A DNA stretch of 64,000 bases from Janthinobacterium rivuli (GTDB lineage: Bacteria; Pseudomonadota; Gammaproteobacteria; Burkholderiales; Burkholderiaceae_D). Under the pieces are notes generated by a model. It was not told where the DNA came from and did not search any database. It was given only the letters and a program-made list of their open reading frames with translations. The position numbers and the translations under genes were made by a program. Of this stretch, positions 37,390 to 47,811 are shown one piece after another; positions within the stretch are counted from its first letter, which is position 1, and each line of letters begins with the position of its first letter. The DNA is taken from NCBI RefSeq assembly GCF_029690045.1, contig NZ_CP121464.1, forward strand, positions 4,278,001 through 4,342,000, read 5' to 3'.

Positions 37390-37744
37390 GTCGCATATCT
37401 CTCAGTAAATCAGCCGGTGCCGCGATGCTGGCACCGCCTTGCGGCACGGGAAACACGGAAGCCAGCTGGCCATTGCTTGCCATGCCAGGCAGCCACTTGC
37501 TCAGGAAATCACCAAGCGCGATGGCGCGTGGCTGGAAATGTTCCCAGTCGCCGCTGGCGCACGCTTGCGCGAATGCGGCTTCCGGCCAGAACGGGATGGC
37601 GACGTGGCCATGGGCTTGCGCCGTGGCCCAGCCTGCATGATACAAGCCCCACACTTCTTGCGTATCGGCTACCTTGCGCACAAAGTACGCATGGCGTTCG
37701 CCGGACGGCAGGCCCATCACCTGCTTGAACTTTTCAGGATGCAC
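37367..37744 (-). CDS. DUF2750 family protein
   Basis: A 125-residue soluble protein. MGLPSGERHAYFVRKVADTQEVWGLYHAGWATA is the DUF2750 signature, followed by IPFWPEAAFAQACASGDWEHFQPRAIALGDFLSKWLPGM. The function is unknown; relatives are small single-domain proteins. It overlaps the preceding gene by 11 bases and the next by 23. Its place next to an Imm1 gene makes a role in toxin immunity conceivable, but nothing in its sequence shows this. Confidence 0.85.
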   Translation of the reverse strand: MHPEKFKQVMGLPSGERHAYFVRKVADTQEVWGLYHAGWATAQAHGHVAIPFWPEAAFAQACASGDWEHFQPRAIALGDFLSKWLPGMASNGQLASVFPVPQGGASIAAPADLLRDMRHESEQYE

Positions 37745-38015
37745 GGTTTTCCCCTACCCCGTCCCATACCCGCAGCTGCGGCGTACACCAGCCCGTCACC
37801 ATGTCGAGGGCATCCAGTATCACGTCTTCCAGCGGCCCCTCCTGCGTGGCTGGGCGCAATTCCTGCAGCAAGGCGGCCACCTGATCCGCCGTCACGCCGC
37901 TGGCCTTGTAGCGCAGCAAGATTGCGCGCAGCGTGAGCAAACCTGCCCTGGCGTCCAGCGCGGCCAGCAAATCCTTGTCGATCTCGTCGATGATGGTTTG
38001 CGTGGTTTGCAGCAT
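37734..38015 (-). CDS. Hypothetical protein, possibly immunity-related, 93 aa
   Basis: A 93-residue, mostly helical protein: MLQTTQTIIDEIDKDLLAALDARAGLLTLRAILLRYKASG, then DVILDALDMVTGWCTPQLRVWDG. The ATG at 38015 lies one base after the Imm1 stop codon region, so the two are coupled. The longer open frame to 38141 runs inside Imm1 and is discarded. No family was recognised with confidence. The size, cytosolic character and operon suggest, as inference only, an immunity or antitoxin role. Confidence 0.7.
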   Translation of the reverse strand: MLQTTQTIIDEIDKDLLAALDARAGLLTLRAILLRYKASGVTADQVAALLQELRPATQEGPLEDVILDALDMVTGWCTPQLRVWDGVGENRAS

Positions 38016-38016
38016 C

Positions 38017-38418
38017 TCAATCCGCTTCCCACGCGATGCCGGCCGGCCGCGCGCCGCCTGTCTTGAAGAACGCGATGAAAGCCTGCTGGCATAAGTCCAC
38101 ATCCACGCACCACGCTTCCGGATACACATCCACCTGGCCATTCGACAGCAGGTAGCTGCATTCCCCCGTTTCCTCTTCGTCGCCCAAGGAGTGAAAGCTC
38201 AGCTCGTCCTGTCCCGACAGATACATCAGCCAGGCATTACCGCCATTGCGCAGCATGCACAGGGCTGGACCCTGCTCGGCATCCGTGGCCATGGTCATGG
38301 TCATGGTCAGCCACAGTTCGCACTGAGCCAGCGCACGCGCGTCCAGCAGCGTCTGCTCCAGCGCGGGCACGCTATCGACCACACGCGGCTCGCCATGCAG
38401 ATTCAGTTCCATCGTCAT
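38017..38418 (-). CDS. Imm1-family immunity protein
   Basis: A 133-residue protein. ALCMLRNGGNAWLMYLSGQDELSFHSLG, then YLLSNGQVDVYPEAWCVDVDLCQQAFIAFFKTGGARPAGIAWEAD, match the pattern of Imm1 proteins, which protect against deaminase and other polymorphic toxins. No cognate toxin gene is adjacent, so it is an orphan here. Its ATG overlaps the sulP stop codon by four bases, an unexpected coupling to a transporter. A second Met two codons in could also be the start. Confidence 0.82.
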   Translation of the reverse strand: MTMELNLHGEPRVVDSVPALEQTLLDARALAQCELWLTMTMTMATDAEQGPALCMLRNGGNAWLMYLSGQDELSFHSLGDEEETGECSYLLSNGQVDVYPEAWCVDVDLCQQAFIAFFKTGGARPAGIAWEAD

Positions 38419-40055
38419 GCTTTTTCTCCACTCAAGTCATCCATGGCCAGCGCCGTGCTCAGATACAGCTTGCCGCTGAGGTCGTGCAGCAGGCTGCTCT
38501 GGCGCAGGCGGTCCATCACGGGGCCCTTCACTTCGGCCAGGTTCAGGCTGATGCCGCGCTTGCTCAGCGTGCTGTTGAGCTCGATCAAGCCCAGCAAGGC
38601 CGTGCTGTCGATCTGGTTGACGGCCGACAGCACTAGCACCAGGTGGCGCGCCGTCGGGTGTCCCCGCAACTCGTCTTCCACCCTTTCCGTGACGGCTTCG
38701 ACGTTGCCGAAGAACAGGCCCGCATCGATGCGCAGCAGCAAGACGTCGGGCAGGGTTTGCGCCTCGTAGCGTTCCACGTTGCGGAAGTGCTCGCTATTCG
38801 GGATACGGCCCAGCACGGCGATATGCGGGCGGCTGGCGCGCCAGATCAGGGTACCCATCGACAACAGCACGCCGATCACCACGCCCGCTTCCACACCCAG
38901 CACCAGCACGCCGGCCGTGGTCGCCAGCAGGGCCAGCGCATCGCTGCGGTCGTAGCGCCACGACAGTTTCAAGGTGTCCCAGTCCAGCAGGCTGCTGACG
39001 GCAAAGATGATGGTGGCCGCCAGCACGGGCAGCGGCAGCAAGGCCAGCCAGCCCGTGGGCGCCACCAGCGCCAGCGCCAGTAACCCAGCCGTGATGATAC
39101 TGGCCAGGGGCGTGTTGGCGCCCGCCTGGAAGTTGACGGCCGAGCGCGAAATGGAGCCCGTGACGGGGAAGCCGCCCGACAGCGCGCTGGCCACATTGGC
39201 CGCGCCCAGGCCCAGCAGTTCGCGGTTCGTGTGCAGCTTTTCTCCCCGTTTTTGCGCCAGGGTCTGGGCGGCGGACATGCTCATCAGGAAGATGATGAAG
39301 GCGATCAGCAGTGCCGGCGACAGCAGGGTGCGCCAATGGGCGCCAGAGGTGGCCAGGTTCAGGCCGGGCAAGCCGCTGGGCACGTGGCCCGTCGTCTGCA
39401 CGCCCATCGCTTCCAGGCCGCCATAGGCGACCAACGCGATGCCGGCCAGCACCAGCGCCATCGGCGCCAGGCGCGCACCCACGTCGGCCGCCACCTGGTT
39501 CAGGCCGCAGCGCTGCAGCAGGCGCGACAGATAGCGCTTGGCCAGCCACAGGAACAGCAGGCCGGAGAGTCCCAGCACGAGGCTGGGCGTGTGCCAGTGG
39601 GGAAGCGTCGCGCCCAGCAAGGGGGTGATCTGGCCCCAGATGATCAGGATCGCGGCGCCATTGCTGAAACCGCTGATCACGGGCCGCGACAAAAAACTGG
39701 CCATGAAACCCAGGCGCAGCACGCCGCACAGCAGCAGGACGAGGCCGCTGATGAAGGCCAGCTGAGCGGCCAGCACGATATACAGCGAGGAGCCGGGATC
39801 GGCCAGCGGCGCCAGGGCGGCGGCCGTCATCAGGGAAACGATGGCCATGGGACCCACCGATTGCGTCATGCTGCTGCCGAACAAGGCGTACAGCACAGGC
39901 GGCAGGATGCTGGCGTAGATGCCCACCACGGGCGGCAAGCCGGCCACCAGGGCGTAAGCCATGCCTTGCGGCACCATCATCATGGCGACAACGATACCGG
40001 CAGTGATGTCCCCGGCCAACAGAGGACGCCGGTATTGTCTGAGCCAAAGCAGCAT
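38415..40055 (-). CDS. SulP family anion transporter with STAS domain
   Basis: A 546-residue protein with 10 to 12 helices. DITAGIVVAMMMVPQGMAYALVAGLPPVVGIYASILPPVLYALFGSS is the SulP signature. The C-terminal cytosolic STAS domain includes HLVLVLSAVNQIDSTALLGLIEL. SulP proteins carry sulfate, bicarbonate or dicarboxylates; the substrate is not clear, and no cys or carbonic anhydrase genes are nearby. It is followed by four overlapping small genes and preceded by a TetR gene 77 bases upstream. Confidence 0.94.
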   Translation of the reverse strand: MLLWLRQYRRPLLAGDITAGIVVAMMMVPQGMAYALVAGLPPVVGIYASILPPVLYALFGSSMTQSVGPMAIVSLMTAAALAPLADPGSSLYIVLAAQLAFISGLVLLLCGVLRLGFMASFLSRPVISGFSNGAAILIIWGQITPLLGATLPHWHTPSLVLGLSGLLFLWLAKRYLSRLLQRCGLNQVAADVGARLAPMALVLAGIALVAYGGLEAMGVQTTGHVPSGLPGLNLATSGAHWRTLLSPALLIAFIIFLMSMSAAQTLAQKRGEKLHTNRELLGLGAANVASALSGGFPVTGSISRSAVNFQAGANTPLASIITAGLLALALVAPTGWLALLPLPVLAATIIFAVSSLLDWDTLKLSWRYDRSDALALLATTAGVLVLGVEAGVVIGVLLSMGTLIWRASRPHIAVLGRIPNSEHFRNVERYEAQTLPDVLLLRIDAGLFFGNVEAVTERVEDELRGHPTARHLVLVLSAVNQIDSTALLGLIELNSTLSKRGISLNLAEVKGPVMDRLRQSSLLHDLSGKLYLSTALAMDDLSGEKA

Positions 40056-40132
40056 GATGAGATCCCAAAATCTGAAAACCGAAGCCTATCATGCGACGCG
40101 GCCGGCTGACAGGCGCACTTGCAAAACTGTGA

Positions 40133-40702
40133 TCAGTCTTGCAGCAATTGCGCCTTCACAGCGTCGAGGATTTCCGCCGACAGGGCTTCGTCATCGACGG
40201 AACGGGCCAGCACCATGGCGCCCACCATGGCGGCAAACGTCGAAATGGCCTGCTGGCGCCGCTCTTCCGGCGCGCCGTCGGGCAGCAATCCTTCCAGCAG
40301 CGCGAACTGCTGCCGCGTCGCCTTCGTAAACGCGGGACGCGCGCCGGGCGACATGCGCGCCACGTCGACGCCCATGGCCGCCGCCGGGCAGCCGTCGCCG
40401 GGCTGGTCGCGGTGCCGGGTGGTCAGATAGCTGCCGACGATGGCGGGCAGCGCCTGCTGCGGATCGCTGGCGACCTTTGTCCGCCAGCCTTCCAGCGATT
40501 TCTCCAGGGCATGCTGGCACGCCTCGATCATCAAGTCTTCCTTGGACGCGAAATGGCCATAGAAGCCGCCGTGCGTGAGGCCCGCGTTCTTCATCAGGTC
40601 GGCCACACCGATGCCGTCATAGCCCTTTTCGCGGAATAATCTGGCCGCCACCTCGACGATGCGCTCGCGGTTCAGCGCCGCCTGTTCCCTGCTTACCTTC
40701 AT
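40133..40702 (-). CDS. TetR/AcrR family transcriptional regulator
   Basis: A 189-residue protein. The N-terminal helix-turn-helix is RERIVEVAARLFREKGYDGIGVADLMKNAGLTHGGFYGHFASKEDLMIEAC. The C-terminal ligand-binding half contains RDQPGDGCPAAAMGVDVARM, typical of a common proteobacterial subgroup. It is divergent from the SDR gene (127-base gap) and lies just upstream of sulP on the same strand, so either could be its target. Confidence 0.93.
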   Translation of the reverse strand: MKVSREQAALNRERIVEVAARLFREKGYDGIGVADLMKNAGLTHGGFYGHFASKEDLMIEACQHALEKSLEGWRTKVASDPQQALPAIVGSYLTTRHRDQPGDGCPAAAMGVDVARMSPGARPAFTKATRQQFALLEGLLPDGAPEERRQQAISTFAAMVGAMVLARSVDDEALSAEILDAVKAQLLQD

Positions 40703-40829
40703 GCTGCCCTCCCATATTTATGTCAATCATCATATAACTTTGCATCCATTTGCGCCACTCTGTTAGCAAGCGCACCGTTTGATGCGGATGCCGCGTCGAT
40801 ACTGAACCTTCGTTTCCAGGGAGGCCAGC

Positions 40830-41807
40830 ATGAACGAGAACAAGGACCAGTCCGCCGGTAACTTGCAGCGCAGCATCCAGCAAGAGCAGGATCAACGTGA
40901 TACCGCCAAACCCGCCGAGCAGAAAAGCCAGCCACCCGTGCAGACGGGCCACCGCAGCCAGCCTGCCCCGCCCCTGCCCGCCCAGCATCTGGACAAGCCA
41001 GGCATCGAAGGGCAGATGCAGTTGCAACCACGCTTCCTGGCGCCCGACTATTGCGGCAGCGGCAAGCTGGCCGGCATGGTGGCCATCATCACGGGCGGCG
41101 ATTCCGGCATCGGCCGCGCCGTGGCCGTGCTGTACGCGCGCGAAGGGGCCGATGTCGCCATCATTTACCTGAACGAACACGCGGACGCCCACGAAACCAA
41201 GCGCTATGTGGAAGCGGAAGGCCAGAGCTGCCTCTTGATTGCCGGCGACGTGCGCGACCAGGGCTTTTGCCAGGACGCCGTCAGCCAGGTGCTCGATAAA
41301 TTCACGCATATCGACGTGCTGGTCAACAACGCCGCCTTCCAGGAACATGCGGAATCCTTGCTGGACCTGAGCGAGGAACGCTTCGACCTCACCATGAAAA
41401 CCAATGTCTATGGTTACTTCCACATGGCCAAGGCCGTGCTGCCCCATTTGCAGCGTGGCGCGTCCATCATCAATACGGGCTCCGTGACGGGCTTGCAAGG
41501 CTCGAAGCACTTGCTCGACTATTCCACCACCAAGGGCGCCATCCATGCATTTACCATCGCGCTGGCCGGCAACTTGCTCGACAAGGGTATCCGCGTCAAC
41601 GCCATCGCGCCCGGACCCGTCTGGACGCCGCTCAACCCGGCCGATAAATCGCCCGAGGACATCCAGAAATTCGGCCAGGATACGGACATGCGCCGCCCGG
41701 CCCAGCCGGAAGAACTGTCGCCCGCTTACGTCTTCCTGGCCTCGCCCGCCTGCTCCAGCTACATCAGCGGCATCGTCCTGCCCGTCACCGGCAGCGTGGG
41801 GGAATAA
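40830..41807 (+). CDS. YghA-like SDR family oxidoreductase
   Basis: A 325-residue short-chain dehydrogenase. A Gln/Pro-rich 60-residue N-terminal extension is typical of the YghA subgroup. Next come the nucleotide-binding TGGDSGIGRAVA, VNNAAFQEH, catalytic Ser in NTGSVTGLQG, and the YSTTKGA Tyr/Lys pair; PGPVWTPL follows. It probably uses NADP(H) on aldehydes or ketones. It lies three bases before ku, so it shares the transcript. Relatives are often under general stress control, fitting a stationary-phase repair module. Confidence 0.93.
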   Translation: MNENKDQSAGNLQRSIQQEQDQRDTAKPAEQKSQPPVQTGHRSQPAPPLPAQHLDKPGIEGQMQLQPRFLAPDYCGSGKLAGMVAIITGGDSGIGRAVAVLYAREGADVAIIYLNEHADAHETKRYVEAEGQSCLLIAGDVRDQGFCQDAVSQVLDKFTHIDVLVNNAAFQEHAESLLDLSEERFDLTMKTNVYGYFHMAKAVLPHLQRGASIINTGSVTGLQGSKHLLDYSTTKGAIHAFTIALAGNLLDKGIRVNAIAPGPVWTPLNPADKSPEDIQKFGQDTDMRRPAQPEELSPAYVFLASPACSSYISGIVLPVTGSVGE

Positions 41808-41810
41808 GCG

Positions 41811-42686
41811 ATGGCGCGCGCACTGTGGAAAGGCGCCATCAGCTTCGGCCTTGTGCACATCCCCGTCGAGCTGATTTCCGCCAGCCTCGACCATGAACTG
41901 GACTTGTCCATGCTGGACCGGCGCGACTTCGCCCCCATCGGCTACAAGCGCTACAACAAGCAGACGGGCAAGGAAGTCGAGTGGGACGACATCATCAAGG
42001 GCTATGAATACAAGACGGACGAGTACGTGGTGCTGTCCGAGGAAGATTTACGGCAAGCCAATGTGAAGGCCACGCAAACCATCGACATACTGGCCTTCGT
42101 CGATGCGCTTGAGGTGCCGCTGACCTTTTACGAGCACCCATATTATTTGCTGCCCGCCAAGGGCGGCGAGAAAGTCTATGCCTTGCTGCGCGAGACCTTG
42201 CGCAAGGCCAATAAAGTGGGGATCGCCAGCGTGGTCATGCGCACCAAGCAGCATTTGTGCGCGCTCGTGTGCGTGGGCGACGCCATCGTGCTCAACACCC
42301 TGCGCTACGCCGATGAGCTCCGTCCCACGGATGACCTGGACTTGCCCGGCAGCAGCCTGAAGGCGGCCGGGATTTCCGACAAGGAACTCAAGATGGCCCT
42401 GTCGCTGGTCGAAGGCATGAGCGAAGCGTGGGAACCCGGGCAATATCACGACAGCTACCGCGAAGACGTGCTGGCGCTGGTCAAAAAGAAAATCAAGGCC
42501 AAACAGACCAAGACCATCACGCCGCCCGCGCCCGAACCGGCAGAAGAGCAAGACAGCAACGTCATCGATCTGGTGGCTCTGCTGCAGCAAAGCCTGGGCA
42601 AGAAAGCGCCGGCCGCCGCGCCACGCAAGCGTGCGGCCGCGTCCACCGCGCGCAAACCGGCACCCGCCAGGCGCAAGGCGGCCTGA
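41811..42686 (+). CDS. ku: Non-homologous end-joining protein Ku
   Basis: A 291-residue protein starting MARALWKGAISFGLVHIPVELISA, the bacterial Ku signature. It continues with DLSMLDRRDFAPIGYKRYNKQTGKEVEW and a homodimerising core. The C-terminus is a Lys/Ala/Pro-rich tail (KRAAASTARKPAPARRKAA) of the type that threads along DNA and recruits LigD. It binds double-strand ends. ligD lies 2.4 kb away on the opposite strand. Confidence 0.97.
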   Translation: MARALWKGAISFGLVHIPVELISASLDHELDLSMLDRRDFAPIGYKRYNKQTGKEVEWDDIIKGYEYKTDEYVVLSEEDLRQANVKATQTIDILAFVDALEVPLTFYEHPYYLLPAKGGEKVYALLRETLRKANKVGIASVVMRTKQHLCALVCVGDAIVLNTLRYADELRPTDDLDLPGSSLKAAGISDKELKMALSLVEGMSEAWEPGQYHDSYREDVLALVKKKIKAKQTKTITPPAPEPAEEQDSNVIDLVALLQQSLGKKAPAAAPRKRAAASTARKPAPARRKAA

Positions 42687-42806
42687 AGTACGCTTCGCAA
42701 CCAGGAGAACCTTGCATCATATAAATGAATTGACTTTGATCAAGCTTCTCGCTACGTTATGCACAGGCCTGCCGCCCGGCAAGCCCTGTCATGCGTGCGG
42801 GAAAAA

Positions 42807-45116
42807 ATGGATGCCGAGTTAGATCAGCTTATCCTCAACGGCGCCCCTGGCGGCGTTGTCATCACGAACGAAGAGCATGCCGTCGTGCGCTGGACGGCCG
42901 GGGCGCAGCGCATTTTCGGCTATGCCAGCGACGAAGCGCTGGGCCACCAGCTGTGGGAACTGATCTCGCTGCCAGGACAGGCCGAGGCAGACCCGCAGAT
43001 CGACGAGCAGCTGACCTTGCACGGCAGCTACGACCGCGAATCGCTGCGGCGACGCAAGGATGGTGAACTCATCTATGTCGACGTGGCATGCCAGGCCGCC
43101 CACGCGGCGCCGGACGGTGCCCGCTACCTGATTTCCACCATGAAGGACACGACCTTGCTGAAGGCGGCGCGCGACGCCCAGTTCGTCGACGTGCGCTACC
43201 GCGTGCTGTTCGAATCGACGCCGGACAGCGTCATCATGGTCAATGCCACGGGCGCCATCGTGCTGGCCAACCAGCAGGCGCAGCGCCTGTTCGGCTATGC
43301 GGAAGGCGAATTGAGCGGCAGGCAAATCGATAGCCTGCTGCCGCAACGCCTGCGCCATTCGCACGTGGCGCACCGCTCGCGCTATTTCGACCAGCCGCGC
43401 ACGCGCACCATGGGCGCCGACCTGGAATTGCTGGGCTTGCGCAAGGACAACGTCGAGTTCCCCGTCGAAATCAGCCTGTCGCCGATCCAGACGGAGATCG
43501 GCACCTTCGTCATCAGCGCCATCCGCGACGTCAGCGACCGCCGCCGGGCCGAGCAGAAGTTCCGCGGCCTGCTCGAATCGGCGCCGGACGCCATCGTCAT
43601 CGTCAACGGCGATGGCGAGATCGTGCTCGTCAATTCGCAGACGGAACGCCTGTTCGGCTACTCGCGCGCGGAGTTGCTGGGGCGCAATGTGGAAGTGCTG
43701 ATCCCGGCCCGCTATGCACACGACCATCCGCACCACCGCCAGTCCTTTTCCGCGGCGCCGCGCGCCCGCTCCATGGGCGCAGGCCTGGAACTGTACGGTT
43801 TGCGCCGCGATGGCACCGAGTTTCCCGTCGAAATCAGCCTGTCGCCGCTGGAAACGGACGAAGGCGTGCTGGTCTCGTCGGCCATCCGCGACATCACGGA
43901 GCGCAAGCGCATCGAACGCACGCTCAACGAACAGAAAATCGAACTCGAGCGGGCCAGCCAGGCGAAGGACCGCTTTCTCACCAGCATGTCGCATGAATTG
44001 CGTACGCCGCTGAACGCCATCCTCGGCTTTGCCCAGCTGCTGGCCAACGAAGCCCTGCCTGCGACCGTGCCGCAAAAGCGCGCCTTCGTGCAAAACATCG
44101 TCACCTCGGGCCGTCACCTGCTTACTCTGATCAATGAAATCCTCGACCTGGCGAAGATCGAATCAGGCAGCCTGAGCCTGTCGATGGAAGCGGTGACGCT
44201 GCCCGCGCTGATCGAGGAAGTGCGCGTGATGGTGGAAGAGCAGGCGCAGCAGCGCCAGATCCTCCTCGTCTTTCCCGCCTGCGAGCCGCTGACGCTCAGG
44301 GCCGACCATACGCGTCTCAAGCAAGTGCTGCTGAACCTGCTATCAAACGCCATCAAGTACAACCGCCCTGCCGGCAAGGTGGAACTGGAAATTTCGCAGC
44401 CCGGGCCGCAACGCGTGCGCATCGCCATCCGCGACACGGGCAAGGGATTGGACGAGGCGCAACTGGCGGAACTGTTCCAGCCGTTTAACCGCCTGGGACA
44501 GGAGGCGGGCAGCGAGGAAGGCACGGGCATCGGCCTGGTCGTCACCCAGCGCCTGGTCGAGCTGATGGGCGGCAATATGGGCGTGCACAGCTGCGTCGGC
44601 GTGGGCAGCGTGTTCTGGATCGAACTCGATACCATGGCCGCGCCGCCCGCCGGGCAGACGGAAGCGGAATACCTGCCCGAGCCCGCCGGCGACGCCGGGG
44701 ACGAGGACGGCGGGCAGGCACTGCTGCTGTACGTGGAAGACAATCCGGCCAGCCTGCGCCTGGTGGAAGACATCGTCAGCTTCCTGCCCCACCTGCGCAT
44801 GATCTCGGCCACCGACGCCCGCCAGGGCATCGCGCTGGCGCTGGAACGCCGCCCCGATGTCATCCTGATGGACATCAACTTGCCCGGCATGAATGGCAAC
44901 CAGGCGCAACGCATCCTGCGCAACGATGCGCGCACCGCGCACATCCCCGTCATCGCCCTGACGGCCAATGCCATGAAGGGCGATATCCGGCATGGCCTGG
45001 CCGCGGGCTTTTTCCGCTACCTGACCAAGCCCGTCGAGATCACCCTGCTCAACGCGGCCATCGAAGAAGCGCTGCAACTGGCGCGCGCCGTCCTGCCGTT
45101 CAAGCCGGAGGCGTAA
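42807..45116 (+). CDS. Hybrid histidine kinase with three PAS domains
   Basis: About 769 residues and soluble. Three PAS domains follow each other; the second and third are near-repeats ([15 protein letters not shown] and [15 protein letters not shown]). HisKA has His396 in [17 protein letters not shown]; the ATPase has [23 protein letters not shown] and [12 protein letters not shown]-terminal receiver has Asp689 in [13 protein letters not shown]. An upstream ATG at 42759 is possible; no strong ribosome site decides. It sits between ku and ligD and its 3' end overlaps convergent ligD by 17 bases. A link to repair is not shown. Confidence 0.92.
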   Translation: MDAELDQLILNGAPGGVVITNEEHAVVRWTAGAQRIFGYASDEALGHQLWELISLPGQAEADPQIDEQLTLHGSYDRESLRRRKDGELIYVDVACQAAHAAPDGARYLISTMKDTTLLKAARDAQFVDVRYRVLFESTPDSVIMVNATGAIVLANQQAQRLFGYAEGELSGRQIDSLLPQRLRHSHVAHRSRYFDQPRTRTMGADLELLGLRKDNVEFPVEISLSPIQTEIGTFVISAIRDVSDRRRAEQKFRGLLESAPDAIVIVNGDGEIVLVNSQTERLFGYSRAELLGRNVEVLIPARYAHDHPHHRQSFSAAPRARSMGAGLELYGLRRDGTEFPVEISLSPLETDEGVLVSSAIRDITERKRIERTLNEQKIELERASQAKDRFLTSMSHELRTPLNAILGFAQLLANEALPATVPQKRAFVQNIVTSGRHLLTLINEILDLAKIESGSLSLSMEAVTLPALIEEVRVMVEEQAQQRQILLVFPACEPLTLRADHTRLKQVLLNLLSNAIKYNRPAGKVELEISQPGPQRVRIAIRDTGKGLDEAQLAELFQPFNRLGQEAGSEEGTGIGLVVTQRLVELMGGNMGVHSCVGVGSVFWIELDTMAAPPAGQTEAEYLPEPAGDAGDEDGGQALLLYVEDNPASLRLVEDIVSFLPHLRMISATDARQGIALALERRPDVILMDINLPGMNGNQAQRILRNDARTAHIPVIALTANAMKGDIRHGLAAGFFRYLTKPVEITLLNAAIEEALQLARAVLPFKPEA

Positions 45117-47598
45117 AGGCCAGCTTTTTCATGGCAGAGTCGAGGCCTTTCGCGCTGCGCGCATAGCCATCCCACGGTGTGTTGCCAACATCGAGACGAC
45201 TGTGGACATTGCCCACATTCCACTGGTCGCCCGCCGTCAGTTCGTCGAGCTCTTCCCAGGCCAGCGGGACGGAAATGCCCAGCCCCGAACGCGTGCGGGC
45301 CGACCACGCGCACACGGTGGTGGCGCCCCGGCCATTGCGCAAATAATCGATGAAAATCTTGCCGACGCGGTTGCTCGGCCCGCTTTTCAAAACGAAGCGC
45401 TGCGGAATGAGCTGCGCCATGTGCGCCACGATGGCTTGCGAAAACGCTTTGACCGTGTCCCAATCGTGCTTGGGCCGGATCGGCACGACCACGTGCAAGC
45501 CCTTGCCGCCGCTGGTTTTCAGCCAGGCGGGCAAACCCAGCTCCGTCAGGAAAGCGCGCAGCAGCACGGCCGCTTCGCAGATGGCGGGCCAGGCCACGCC
45601 CTTGCCCGGGTCCAGGTCGAACACCAGCCGGTTCGGCGTGTCGTAGGCGCTGGCCAGCGCGTTTTGCGTGTGGAACTCCACCACATTCCACTGCGCCGCC
45701 GATAACAAACCTTGCAGGCTGGCCACTTCCAGCATGGGCGCATGCTCGGGATCGAGCCGCGCATCGAGCTGCTTGACGCCGGGCATGGCCGACGTCTCCG
45801 CATGCCTCTGGAAGAACAGCTCGCCGCCCACGCCGGCCGGCGCGCGCACCAGAGAAACGGGCCGCCCCTTCAAATGCACCAGCATCAGCTTGCCCACCAG
45901 CGCGTAATAGCGCACCAGGTCGATCTTCGTCGCGCCACTGTCCCTGTCGATCACCCTGTCCGCATGGCTGACCTTGAAACTGGCCGGCAAGACGCCGTCC
46001 GGCATGGATTTGCTGTGCATGGTCTTCTCCCTGTCGATGTGCTGCGCCCGCTCGCGCACGATGGCAGCCGGTTGTTTGTCCTGGCGCAAGCCGTGGAACA
46101 CGGCATGGCGCACGGCGCCGCCACTGGTCCATTGCGCAAAACTGACTTCGGCCACCAGTTGCGGCTTGACCCAGATGGGCTGGCGCACGCCGCCCGCCTT
46201 GCCGACGAACGGACTCGTTTCGATGGCCAGCGCATCGAGCCGCCGCCGCAAGTCGCGCAAGGCCGCATCGTCAAAGCCGCTGCCCACATTGCCCGCATAG
46301 CGCAGCTTGCCCTGCGCATCATGCACGCCCAGCAACAGCGACCCGAGCCCTTCGCGCGCGCCCTGCGGCGCCGTATAGCCGCCGATGACGAATTCCTGGC
46401 GCAGTCCGCATTTGAGCTTGATCCAGTCGCCGGAGCGGCGCGTGACGTAGGACGAACCGCGCCGCTTGCCAATCACCCCTTCCAGCCCCAGGCGACAGGC
46501 GTGATCCAGGATCTGCTGAGGCGCAGCATCGAGCGTGGCGCTGAAACGCACCAGGGGCGACGCGGGCAAGCGCCGCAGCAGCTGTTCCAGCAACGCCCTG
46601 CGCGCTTCCACGGGCTGGCCCCGCAGATCGTGGCCATCGAAATACGGCACATCGAACAGGTAATACACGATGGCGCTGGTCGTTTCCGCATCAAACGCGC
46701 GCTGCAAGGCGCCGAAATCCGGGTGGCCGCTGGCGTCGTTGACGACGATTTCACCGTCATACCAGCCTGGCGGCAAGCCCTGCTGCTCCAGTGCCTGCCG
46801 CAACTTCGGCAGTTTCGCCGTCCAGTCATTGCCATTGCGCGTCATCAAGCTGACCTGTTTGCCATCGCAACGGGCAAGCAGGCGGTAACCGTCAAATTTC
46901 ACTTCGAACAGCCAGTCTTGCGCATCTGGCGGCGGCGCATCGGCCAGGGTGGCCAGCTGGGGCGACAGGGTGGCGGGCAGCCTGGCGGCTGGCGCAGCGG
47001 CCTGGGCCGCACGCTTCTTGCGCTTGGGCATGGCCTTGTGCTTGACGCTGTCGGGCAATTCGTCCACGACAGAAAATTCCAGTGCCGGCCGGGCATAGGC
47101 GTCTTTTTCCTTGATCAGCAGCCAGGCGGGCTGCTTTTCGCTGCGTTTGTCTCCCTTGCCTTTCATGCGCACCAGCACCCAGTTGCCCTGCATCTTGTGG
47201 CCGTACAGGGTAAATTTCAGTTCGCCGGCCGCCAGCGCCTTGCGCGCATCGGGCGTGGCCGGCTGGGGCTGCCACATTCCTTTATCCCAGATGATGACCT
47301 TGCCCGCGCCATACTGTTTTTCGGGAATCGTGCCTTCAAAACTGGCATACGAGACAGGATGGTCTTCCACCTGCACCGCCATGCGCTTGTCGCGCGGATC
47401 ATAGCTGGGCCCTTTCGGCACGGCCCAGCTTTTCATCGTGCCGTCCAGCTCCAGGCGAAAATCATAGTGCAAGCGGCTGGCCCAGTGCTTCTGGATGACG
47501 AAGGTGAGCGCCTCGCCCGCTTCCTCGTCGCCCCCCGCAGGCTCGGGCGTGACGGCGAAATTGCGCTTGGCTTGATAGGTTTTCAAGGCTGCTTTCAT
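45100..47598 (-). CDS. ligD: DNA ligase D (phosphoesterase-ligase-polymerase)
   Basis: An 832-residue three-domain LigD. The N-terminal 3'-phosphoesterase has [21 protein letters not shown] and [17 protein letters not shown]. The ATP-dependent ligase has adenylated Lys234 in [11 protein letters not shown]. The C-terminal archaeo-eukaryotic primase-type polymerase has [14 protein letters not shown] and [14 protein letters not shown]. This order matches the Pseudomonas enzyme rather than the Mycobacterium one. It trims, fills and seals ends brought together by Ku. The upstream gap to 47691 runs into the divergent secreted-protein array. Confidence 0.97.
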   Translation of the reverse strand: MKAALKTYQAKRNFAVTPEPAGGDEEAGEALTFVIQKHWASRLHYDFRLELDGTMKSWAVPKGPSYDPRDKRMAVQVEDHPVSYASFEGTIPEKQYGAGKVIIWDKGMWQPQPATPDARKALAAGELKFTLYGHKMQGNWVLVRMKGKGDKRSEKQPAWLLIKEKDAYARPALEFSVVDELPDSVKHKAMPKRKKRAAQAAAPAARLPATLSPQLATLADAPPPDAQDWLFEVKFDGYRLLARCDGKQVSLMTRNGNDWTAKLPKLRQALEQQGLPPGWYDGEIVVNDASGHPDFGALQRAFDAETTSAIVYYLFDVPYFDGHDLRGQPVEARRALLEQLLRRLPASPLVRFSATLDAAPQQILDHACRLGLEGVIGKRRGSSYVTRRSGDWIKLKCGLRQEFVIGGYTAPQGAREGLGSLLLGVHDAQGKLRYAGNVGSGFDDAALRDLRRRLDALAIETSPFVGKAGGVRQPIWVKPQLVAEVSFAQWTSGGAVRHAVFHGLRQDKQPAAIVRERAQHIDREKTMHSKSMPDGVLPASFKVSHADRVIDRDSGATKIDLVRYYALVGKLMLVHLKGRPVSLVRAPAGVGGELFFQRHAETSAMPGVKQLDARLDPEHAPMLEVASLQGLLSAAQWNVVEFHTQNALASAYDTPNRLVFDLDPGKGVAWPAICEAAVLLRAFLTELGLPAWLKTSGGKGLHVVVPIRPKHDWDTVKAFSQAIVAHMAQLIPQRFVLKSGPSNRVGKIFIDYLRNGRGATTVCAWSARTRSGLGISVPLAWEELDELTAGDQWNVGNVHSRLDVGNTPWDGYARSAKGLDSAMKKLAFTPPA

Positions 47599-47690
47599 GG
47601 CGGACCCATGCAGTAACGATGGCCTTGAGTCTAGGCCGCTGCGGTCCCTGGCGCGGTACGCCAGCTAACAGAGTGCCTGCCCCGGCAAAT

Positions 47691-47705
47691 GTAAGTGTTT
47701 GTAAT
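47691..47705 (+). promoter_or_regulatory. GTAAG-N5-GTAAT direct repeat, copy 1
   Basis: GTAAG-TGTTT-GTAAT, 106 bases before the first Ala/Lys-rich gene. The same direct repeat with 5-base spacing occurs at 48240-48254 and 50313-50327, each at nearly the same distance from a paralogous gene. The form resembles the CpxR box (GTAAA-N5-GTAAA) and suits an OmpR-family response regulator. Confidence 0.6.
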
Positions 47706-47811
47706 TAGATCGAATCGCTGTCAACGCTATTGCCGTACGGCGCGTTTTTGCCTCAGTGACAGGGGAAATACATCTCCTGAACTACAACCCCACTTCTCGA
47801 GGAACTGCATC

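Noticed and set aside
37425..37936. Plus-strand frames over the small-gene string
   Set aside because: The minus-strand products include recognisable DUF2750 and Imm1 proteins, so the opposite frames are shadows.
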